Shown piece after piece: positions 1-3,747 of a stretch of 7,039 nt of DNA. The translations under genes and the position numbers were made by a program. This stretch comes from Oscillospiraceae bacterium. Lineage in GTDB: Bacteria > Bacillota > Clostridia > Oscillospirales > Ruminococcaceae. Where the stretch lies: the NCBI GenBank assembly GCA_029068025.1, contig JAIEDJ010000246.1, positions 1-7,039 on the forward strand, given 5' to 3'. Every line of letters starts with the position of its first letter. Within the stretch, counting starts at the first letter, position 1. The notes under the pieces are model-generated. The model did no database searches. It worked only from the letters and a program-made list of their open reading frames with translations, and was not told the origin of the DNA.

Positions 1-928
1 CCTCCGCAAGCGCGGCCTGCCCGAAGATCACAAATGCCTCAAGCAGCGGAGTGAGCTTGGTAAGAGCGGTCACGGACAAGGTGGTCTGATCCTCCGTTCC
101 CATTGCTTCACAGCCGTCGTAATATGTATTGCAAATGGCGATACCCAGATCACCGCCGTTCATGGACGGATCAGCCGCCAGCTCGCTCAGCCAGCCCGAA
201 TAGAGCCAGCCGTTGCCCGGCTCCAATTCCTCGGAAGCCACAAGATATTTAGCGAAATTCTGGAAAACCGCCGCTACGTCGAGCGTAGCCATCAGGCAGG
301 TATCGAATCCCACAAGCTCCAGAGCGGGATCGGCAGTATTAGCCGGCCAAACCGCGTCAAACGCCTGATACATCTCGGAAAGATCCAGAGAATCCAGACC
401 GTGAAGCTCGTCAAAGGCAGCGCCGCTTACAGAACCGCCGCCGTGATTCCAGAAGGTGACAGCCACCTTGTCGGCGGGATAATTGGTATTCGCAAAAGCC
501 AGAAAGTCATACAATGTCTGAGCGTCGCCCATGTTTGCGGTATTGCGCTCGTCCACCAATCTCAGTCCCTCACTGTTATACAGCCAGCGCTGAATTTTCG
601 AGGGATCCATCAGCTCGTTTTGCCATACAGAAGCGCCGCCCGTCTGGATGACCACATTCACGTTCTCGGGAAGATCCACCTCCAGCATTTCCTGAAGATC
701 GGCAGTGGCAAAACCGCCTTTGGTCTCCAGATCGCTTCCGCAAAGGTACCAATACACCGCCCAGGTGCCGTCAGAGGGTTTGTTTACCGCAGGATTGGAA
801 ACGGAGCCATCCGATTTTGACGGAGTCGGGGTATACGGTAAGTTCGGTGCTTCCTCTCCGCTGCACGCGGTAAGCGTCAGGCACATTGCCAGAGCCATGA
901 TCAAAGCAAATAATTTCTTTTTAAGCAT
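1..928 (-). CDS. Clostripain-family (peptidase C11) cysteine protease lipoprotein, C-terminus cut by window edge
   Basis: The frame stays open from an ATG at 928 to the left edge, giving 309 visible residues with the C-terminus missing. The N-terminus is a lipoprotein signal peptide: MLKKK, a hydrophobic stretch, then lipobox L19-T20-A21-C22. A low-complexity Pro/Ser/Thr linker follows (about residues 27-45). The protein should therefore be tethered by Cys22 to the outer face of the membrane. The catalytic core shows the C11/clostripain hallmarks: FWNHGGG with the candidate catalytic His162, and GFDTCLMA with the candidate nucleophile Cys211, about 50 residues apart as expected for the family's His-Cys dyad. 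C11 enzymes typically cleave after Arg or Lys; substrate and self-processing cannot be judged here. The start is supported by GGAGG at 941-945. The gene lies downstream of a LytTR/GHKL pair but has its own promoter and possible LytTR operator. Family assignment is strong; physiological role is inferred. Confidence 0.9.
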   Translation of the reverse strand, partial: MLKKKLFALIMALAMCLTLTACSGEEAPNLPYTPTPSKSDGSVSNPAVNKPSDGTWAVYWYLCGSDLETKGGFATADLQEMLEVDLPENVNVVIQTGGASVWQNELMDPSKIQRWLYNSEGLRLVDERNTANMGDAQTLYDFLAFANTNYPADKVAVTFWNHGGGSVSGAAFDELHGLDSLDLSEMYQAFDAVWPANTADPALELVGFDTCLMATLDVAAVFQNFAKYLVASEELEPGNGWLYSGWLSELAADPSMNGGDLGIAICNTYYDGCEAMGTEDQTTLSVTALTKLTPLLEAFVIFGQAALAE

Positions 929-940
929 TTAATGATCCAT

Positions 941-945
941 CCTCC
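941..945 (-). promoter_or_regulatory. Ribosome binding site of the C11 protease gene
   Basis: GGAGG on the minus strand lies 12 nt before the ATG at 928. It fixes the start of the lipoprotein and gives a normal N-terminal signal peptide. Confidence 0.75.
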
Positions 946-978
946 ATTTGTTTATCAATCACTTTAACCGCGTTATTA

Positions 979-1007
979 ATTATAACAGCTTTCATAATAA
1001 AAAAAAA
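979..1007 (-). promoter_or_regulatory. Extended -10 promoter of the C11 protease gene, no recognisable -35
   Basis: The minus strand reads TGTTATAAT (987-979), a perfect -10 hexamer with the TGn extension. At 17-bp spacing the -35 position (1007-1002) is only a T run, the tail of the preceding terminator. The promoter would start transcription near 972, giving a leader of about 43 nt that contains the GGAGG site. A strong -10 without a -35 suits an activator-dependent promoter, and a LytTR-like repeat pair lies just upstream (1017-1046). The -10 is clear by eye; activator dependence is inferred. Confidence 0.7.
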
Positions 1008-1057
1008 GAGTCGTGACCGAATCGAACCGAAAATGTCCCGAATCGACAGGTCACGAC
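999..1057 (-). terminator. Intrinsic terminator of the response regulator/kinase operon
   Basis: A perfect 9-bp inverted repeat, GTCGTGACC (1057-1049) and GGTCACGAC (1018-1010), begins 2 nt after the kinase stop codon. After TC it is followed on the minus strand by nine T residues (1007-999). The 30-nt loop is unusually long for an intrinsic terminator. The loop contains the direct repeat pair listed separately. It functions only leftward; there is no T tract on the plus strand. Confidence 0.75.
1017..1046 (-). promoter_or_regulatory. Putative LytTR operator: two 9-bp direct repeats with 12-bp spacer
   Basis: The minus strand contains TCGATTCGG twice, at 1046-1038 and 1025-1017, identical and separated by exactly 12 bp (21-bp period, two helical turns). 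LytTR regulators such as AgrA and VirR bind 9-bp imperfect direct repeats with about this spacing. Each copy agrees with the published consensus [TA][AC][CA]GTTN[AG][TG] at 7 of 9 positions, counting the N; mismatches are positions 3 and 4. The proximal copy ends about 9 bp upstream of the expected -35 of the protease promoter, a usual activator position. A LytTR regulator is encoded 1.3 kb away on the same strand. Binding is inferred. The repeats may instead be a by-product of the terminator loop. Confidence 0.45.
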
Positions 1058-1059
1058 AT

Positions 1060-2331
1060 TCACAGAGACAGCCTAAGTATAAAGCGTCCGTCCTGTACCA
1101 GAAATGCATATATACCGCCATACCGTTTTACAATAGCGCAAATGCTTTGTACTCCGATCCCGTGATTGGGATGGTCGGATACGGGAATATCATTTTCAAA
1201 TCTGATACCCTCTCCGCAGGGGTTGGTCAGCTGTAAAAACAGCTTATTATCCCGTTCATAAAACCGCAGGTCGATAACACAGGCTTTCCCCTCGGCTGCA
1301 AAGGGACGGCAGGCATTGACAGCGTTTTCAAGCGCGTTGGAAAGGAGAACGCACAGATCGCTGTCGGATATGATGTTTGAAGATGAAAGCGATCCTTGTA
1401 CGTTCATATTGATATTTGCGCTTTTCGCTCGTTTTGCAAAGGCGGAGATTATGAGATTTGCAGCCTCGTTTTCGCAGTATTGATGAACCTTCTGCGCCTC
1501 GATCTCATGGCAGATCCCGGAAATATATTCCTGTGCCTGCTCCTCCTGACCGTTTTTGATACAGGAAAGCACATATTGCAGATGGTGGCGCATATCATGG
1601 CGGTATTGACTCGCAAGCGCCTGAGATTCCCTCAGGGCGTTGATCTCACGCACAGACTGACTCAGCTGTAAGTCAAGACTTTTCTGCACCTGAAGAAGCT
1701 GACTGTGCTTTTGTTCCTCGGCGGAATTATACAGTAAGAACACCAGGTATGCCGCACAGCATACAAACGGCATAAACTCCACCACTACCGGATATCCGCC
1801 GCTCAGCAGATCGGTGTATACCGATGTTACATAGTCAAAAGCGTAATATATCGCCGGTATCATGCCGAAGTGAAGCTGCGGCTTAATTGAACGGCCTGCC
1901 GACCGCCGAACGGCAGGGGCAACAAAACGCAGCAGTATCAGCAGAAGCGGCAGCGTGATGATCGTCTCGGCAATATCCTGCATCATCGGTCCGCCTGAGG
2001 CAAGCGTGACTATAAGCAGCGCGAGCCAGCGCCGCAGCTGACAGCACAGGTAAGATAAAAAGACAGAGATAAACGACCACAGCAGCTTTTTTGACACAAA
2101 ATAAAGTACCAGAACCAACGGCAAATGTATGACAAGCGGGTATATACGACGCAGGATGTCCGCGTTCCAAACGGAATACAACACTCCCTGAAGCAGCAGT
2201 ATGACCGTCATGCTGCACAAGGTGATAACGCGCTCCCGCCGCGTATTAAATGAATTGCAAAAGGATGCCGACAATATGATCCCAAAGATACTTACTGCGC
2301 CGTTGTTGAGAAGAAAGATCAGCAAGCTCAT
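1060..2331 (-). CDS. GHKL-family sensor histidine kinase (AgrC/VirS-like)
   Basis: The protein has 423 residues. The first ~200 are strongly hydrophobic and contain several probable membrane segments (about 1-23, 36-54, 62-80, 84-110, 122-139, 183-201), a polytopic sensor like AgrC or ComD. A coiled-coil-like linker (about 203-243) leads to the phosphoacceptor motif YRHDMRHH with His245. The ATPase domain has an N box (S331-N332...E335-N336) and a G box (NHGIGVQSI, G391/G393), and ends at the usual short GHKL C-terminus. It should autophosphorylate in response to an unknown extracellular ligand and pass phosphate to the regulator encoded just upstream. Its ATG overlaps that gene's stop (ATGA), and AGGTGA lies 4 nt before the start, so the two are translationally coupled. 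No AgrB or recognisable signal-peptide gene is present in the window, so the ligand cannot be named. Confidence 0.92.
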   Translation of the reverse strand: MSLLIFLLNNGAVSIFGIILSASFCNSFNTRRERVITLCSMTVILLLQGVLYSVWNADILRRIYPLVIHLPLVLVLYFVSKKLLWSFISVFLSYLCCQLRRWLALLIVTLASGGPMMQDIAETIITLPLLLILLRFVAPAVRRSAGRSIKPQLHFGMIPAIYYAFDYVTSVYTDLLSGGYPVVVEFMPFVCCAAYLVFLLYNSAEEQKHSQLLQVQKSLDLQLSQSVREINALRESQALASQYRHDMRHHLQYVLSCIKNGQEEQAQEYISGICHEIEAQKVHQYCENEAANLIISAFAKRAKSANINMNVQGSLSSSNIISDSDLCVLLSNALENAVNACRPFAAEGKACVIDLRFYERDNKLFLQLTNPCGEGIRFENDIPVSDHPNHGIGVQSICAIVKRYGGIYAFLVQDGRFILRLSL

Positions 2332-3062
2332 ATTATCACCTGTCCGTTACGGAACGCGTATTCCAGATATCTGTCCTTGATCTCTCCGTACTTTCCGCGG
2401 GGAATAGGTATCTCTATGCGGCAGGCCATAGTAATGGCGCGATAAGAAAGATTTTGGATATGATCCAGATTGATCAAGTAAGATCTGTGGGGACGCAGAA
2501 AGCACCCGAACTGCGCGAGCCTGTCGCTCAGCTCATCCATGCTGCCAATGCTTTCCAGAACCTTGCCGTTTATCAAATGAATGAACCTTGTACGATGGAT
2601 CACCTCGCAGTATTCCACCTGTCTCGGTTCAATACGGGCGATCCCGCTTTTGCATCGCAGGATAAAGCTGCTGGCTTTATCGTTCTCACACTCGGAAATA
2701 ACAGAGTCCATCAAGCTGAAAAAGCTCCCTTCTTGGACGGGCTTGAGCTGATAGGAATAGGCTCTTACTTGATAGGACTGCACCGCAAATTCGGGCGATG
2801 ATGTCAGAAAGATGATCCTTACATTACTGTCATAGCTTCTTATTTCGGCGGAAGCCTCTATTCCGTTCTCGCCCGGCATAAGAACATCCATCAGTATGAC
2901 GTCAAAGCGAGTCCCGCGTTCGACGGCAGCCAGAAGCTCCAACGGACTTTGAAAAGCCGTGTATTCGATCTCTTTGCCATGCTCCGCACAATATCTATTT
3001 AAAAGCGAGCTCAGCTCGTTCAATACCGAAAGCTCATCATCGCAAAATGCTGTTCTGATCAT
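2328..3062 (-). CDS. LytTR-family response regulator (AgrA/VirR-like)
   Basis: The protein has 244 residues, the normal length for receiver-LytTR regulators. The receiver domain (about 1-120) has the acidic pair D8-D9, the phosphoacceptor Asp59 in ILMDVLMPG, Thr87 and Lys107-Pro108. The LytTR DNA-binding domain (about 130-238) contains the typical FLRPHRSYLINLDHI segment near 188-202. Phosphorylation by the overlapping kinase should promote binding to paired 9-bp repeats; a matching pair lies at 1017-1046 before the C11 protease gene. The frame is open upstream to an ATG at 3182, but I chose 3062. It has AAAGGAGG 9 nt before it, and the receiver fold begins immediately (MIRTAFCDDE). The extra 40 residues would be unlike the family and lack a ribosome binding site. 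Confidence 0.92.
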   Translation of the reverse strand: MIRTAFCDDELSVLNELSSLLNRYCAEHGKEIEYTAFQSPLELLAAVERGTRFDVILMDVLMPGENGIEASAEIRSYDSNVRIIFLTSSPEFAVQSYQVRAYSYQLKPVQEGSFFSLMDSVISECENDKASSFILRCKSGIARIEPRQVEYCEVIHRTRFIHLINGKVLESIGSMDELSDRLAQFGCFLRPHRSYLINLDHIQNLSYRAITMACRIEIPIPRGKYGEIKDRYLEYAFRNGQVII

Positions 3063-3071
3063 AACGCTTTT

Positions 3072-3079
3072 CCTCCTTT
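3072..3079 (-). promoter_or_regulatory. Ribosome binding site deciding the response regulator start
   Basis: AAAGGAGG on the minus strand sits 9 nt before the ATG at 3062. This near-perfect site is why the start at 3062 is preferred to the in-frame ATG 120 nt upstream. Confidence 0.85.
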
Positions 3080-3204
3080 CGGCATAGGATCCATATAACG
3101 GCGTTTGCCGCTCCCCATAAGAGCTTGAAAAAGCCGGCACTCGGCAGCACACAGGCATTTCCAGATAATAACAGTTTTGCATTCGTGTAAATTGATTTGT
3201 GCAT

Positions 3205-3217
3205 TTATTATATCATA
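3205..3217. repeat. Left copy of a 13-bp direct repeat flanking the hairpin block
   Basis: TTATTATATCATA on the plus strand is identical to 3362-3374; identity stops exactly at 13 bp on both sides. The two copies bracket the hairpin-rich segment. On the minus strand each copy reads as an extended -10 box (TGATATAAT). Confidence 0.8.
3207..3215 (-). promoter_or_regulatory. Possible proximal extended -10 promoter for the regulator operon
   Basis: The minus strand reads TGATATAAT (3215-3207), a perfect extended -10. The -35 position would fall inside the GC-rich hairpins (about 3230-3235) and has no TTGACA-like match. It could be an auxiliary start giving a leader of about 140 nt, or only a copy of the distal -10 created when the hairpin block was acquired. 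Confidence 0.4.
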
Positions 3218-3281
3218 AATTCCAAGCGCCACAGGCGCGGCGGCGCGGAGCGCCGAGTTTTCGCGAAGCGAAAACAATTTA
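3216..3281. repeat. Left hairpin module: three perfect hairpins with triloops inside an AT stem
   Basis: Three consecutive perfect hairpins are visible: GCGCC-aca-GGCGC (3226-3238), CGGCGC-gga-GCGCCG (3241-3255) and GTTTTCGC-gaa-GCGAAAAC (3257-3275). They are enclosed by a 6-bp outer stem TAAATT (3216-3221) with AATTTA (3276-3281). All loops are 3 nt. The bases are read directly. Function is unknown; it would lie in the leader of the leftward transcript if the distal promoter is used. Confidence 0.75.
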
Positions 3282-3294
3282 ATGATTCAATAAA

Positions 3295-3360
3295 ATTGCC
3301 GCTTGGCGAAGCCAACAGCGACAAAGTCGCTGCGAAAGCCGCTTGCGGCTTTCCGGCAAT
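3295..3360. repeat. Cloverleaf-like hairpin module (perfect four-way junction)
   Basis: The outer stem ATTGCCG (3295-3301) pairs perfectly with CGGCAAT (3354-3360). Inside, with at most one unpaired base between stems, lie TTGGC-gaa-GCCAA (3303-3315), CAGCGAC-aaa-GTCGCTG (3316-3332) and GAAAGCCGC-tt-GCGGCTTTC (3334-3353). The whole 66 bp is therefore almost fully paired as a compact four-arm structure on either strand. It is not a tRNA: no anticodon arm, T-loop or CCA-type features fit. On the minus strand it would form the very 5' end of the transcript from the promoter at 3364-3392. It could be a structured RNA leader, a small RNA or a mobile palindromic repeat. Confidence 0.7.
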
Positions 3361-3361
3361 G

Positions 3362-3374
3362 TTATTATATCATA
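3362..3374. repeat. Right copy of the 13-bp direct repeat flanking the hairpin block
   Basis: TTATTATATCATA, identical to 3205-3217 and 157 bp away. This copy supplies the -10 of the consensus leftward promoter. Confidence 0.8.
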
Positions 3375-3392
3375 TTACCGCCAACCTGTCAA
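3364..3392 (-). promoter_or_regulatory. Consensus sigma-A promoter for the leftward transcript
   Basis: The minus strand has TTGACA (3392-3387), a 17-bp spacer and TATAAT (3369-3364), with the extended TG two bases further up (3372-3371). All twelve core positions match consensus, so strong constitutive activity is expected. The start should fall at about 3360-3357, at the first bases of the cloverleaf module. The transcript would carry a structured leader of roughly 295 nt before the response regulator, unless it ends early. Confidence 0.85.
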
Positions 3393-3483
3393 GTCATAGT
3401 GCTGCAAAACGTCTTAACGACATACAACTTGGCAGACCTCACGCTTTCCACACGTTGTTTTTTGAACACACCGACCCGGATAA

Positions 3484-3539
3484 AAAAATTAATTTTTAAA
3501 AGAACTGACACACTATTTTCAGGCCTTTTATGTTATAAT
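3484..3539 (+). promoter_or_regulatory. Promoter of the uvrA paralogue: extended -10 with AT-rich upstream palindrome
   Basis: TGTTATAAT at 3531-3539 is a perfect extended -10. No good -35 lies at 16-18 bp; CTGACA (3505-3510) is 23 bp away, too far. A 14-bp palindrome AAAAATTAATTTTT (3484-3497) would sit about 50-60 bases before the predicted start (near 3546) and could act as an UP element. The resulting leader would be about 200 nt. Confidence 0.65.
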
Positions 3540-3570
3540 AGAATTACCGGAAAACACTGACACTGTTTCT

Positions 3571-3588
3571 CAGCGCTTATCGGCGCTG
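3571..3588 (+). other. Hairpin in the leader of the uvrA paralogue
   Basis: CAGCGC (3571-3576) and GCGCTG (3583-3588) form a perfect 6-bp stem with a 6-nt loop, some 25 nt into the predicted leader. About 20 nt further on, GCCGAACGGC followed by ATTTTT (3597-3612) resembles a very weak terminator, but its stem of 4 bp closes on only 2 nt. Attenuation is possible but not shown. Confidence 0.3.
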
Positions 3589-3653
3589 TCGGATTCGCCG
3601 AACGGCATTTTTCTTGAAACGATAAATTCTTTTCGCTTCAGGAAATATCATCG

Positions 3654-3722
3654 ATGCCGCGGCAGGTACGCTCATACGGACATCATGACAGCACGCTGCA
3701 CCATGTAATATCGGAAAACTAA
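3654..3722 (+). CDS. Possible 22-aa leader peptide upstream of the uvrA paralogue
   Basis: An ATG at 3654 opens a 22-codon frame ending TAA at 3720-3722. AGGA lies 10 nt before it (3640-3643). The peptide reads MPRQVRSYGHHDSTLHHVIS plus EN and contains four histidines. Its stop lies about 6 nt before the ribosome binding site of the uvrA paralogue, a position where ribosome stalling or reinitiation could control the downstream gene. Leader-peptide control is known for several antibiotic-resistance ABC and methyltransferase genes, but I see no recognised stalling motif. A short open frame of this size is common by chance, hence the low confidence. Confidence 0.2.
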   Translation: MPRQVRSYGHHDSTLHHVISEN

Positions 3723-3747
3723 AAACTTCAAGGAGTGAGTTCAAACT

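Larger units (their letters stand above)
3063..3747. other. Divergent intergenic region between the regulator operon and the uvrA paralogue (685 bp)
   Basis: This non-coding stretch holds, from left to right: the regulator's leader (3063-3204), a -10 box copy, a block of perfect hairpins (3216-3360), a second -10 copy with a consensus -35 (3364-3392), a section with no recognisable element (3393-3483), an AT-rich palindrome and a rightward promoter (3484-3539), and a leader of about 200 nt before the uvrA paralogue. Open frames running through it read hairpin DNA as protein and have no ribosome binding sites, so none is called as a gene apart from the tentative 22-codon leader frame. Confidence 0.8.

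Noticed and set aside
401..932. Plus-strand frames inside the C11 protease gene
   Set aside because: They are shadows of the minus-strand protease, which has a lipobox and both catalytic motifs.
921..1121. A 66-aa minus-strand frame between the kinase and the protease
   Set aside because: It runs through the terminator stem, T tract and promoter and has no ribosome binding site.
2328..3182. Longer response regulator starting at the ATG at 3182 (284 aa)
   Set aside because: The 40 extra residues match no receiver domain, lack a ribosome binding site, and are bypassed by a strong AAAGGAGG site before 3062.
3037..3204. A 55-codon frame (begins MHKSIYTNAK, with a hydrophobic middle GFFKLLWGAANAVIWIL) as a possible signal-peptide precursor for the kinase
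   Set aside because: It has no ribosome binding site, starts inside a -10 region, overlaps the regulator's start, and has no AgrD-like conserved C-terminal motif. It is the only hydrophobic small frame in the leader, but support is too weak to call.
3295..3360. tRNA gene, suggested by the cloverleaf shape
   Set aside because: The arms have 2-3 nt loops, with no 7-nt anticodon or T loop and no conserved tRNA bases, so it only resembles a tRNA in outline.
3216..3360. CRISPR array
   Set aside because: The palindromes differ from each other and there are no regular repeats with unique spacers.
3393..3440. LytTR autoregulatory operator upstream of the regulator promoter
   Set aside because: GTT-containing nonamers occur here on the minus strand, but no two of them are spaced by 12-13 bp, so the required pair geometry is absent.
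3197..3560. Plus-strand frames of 100 and 85 aa across the hairpin block
   Set aside because: They translate palindromic DNA, have no ribosome binding site, and the two overlap each other in different frames.
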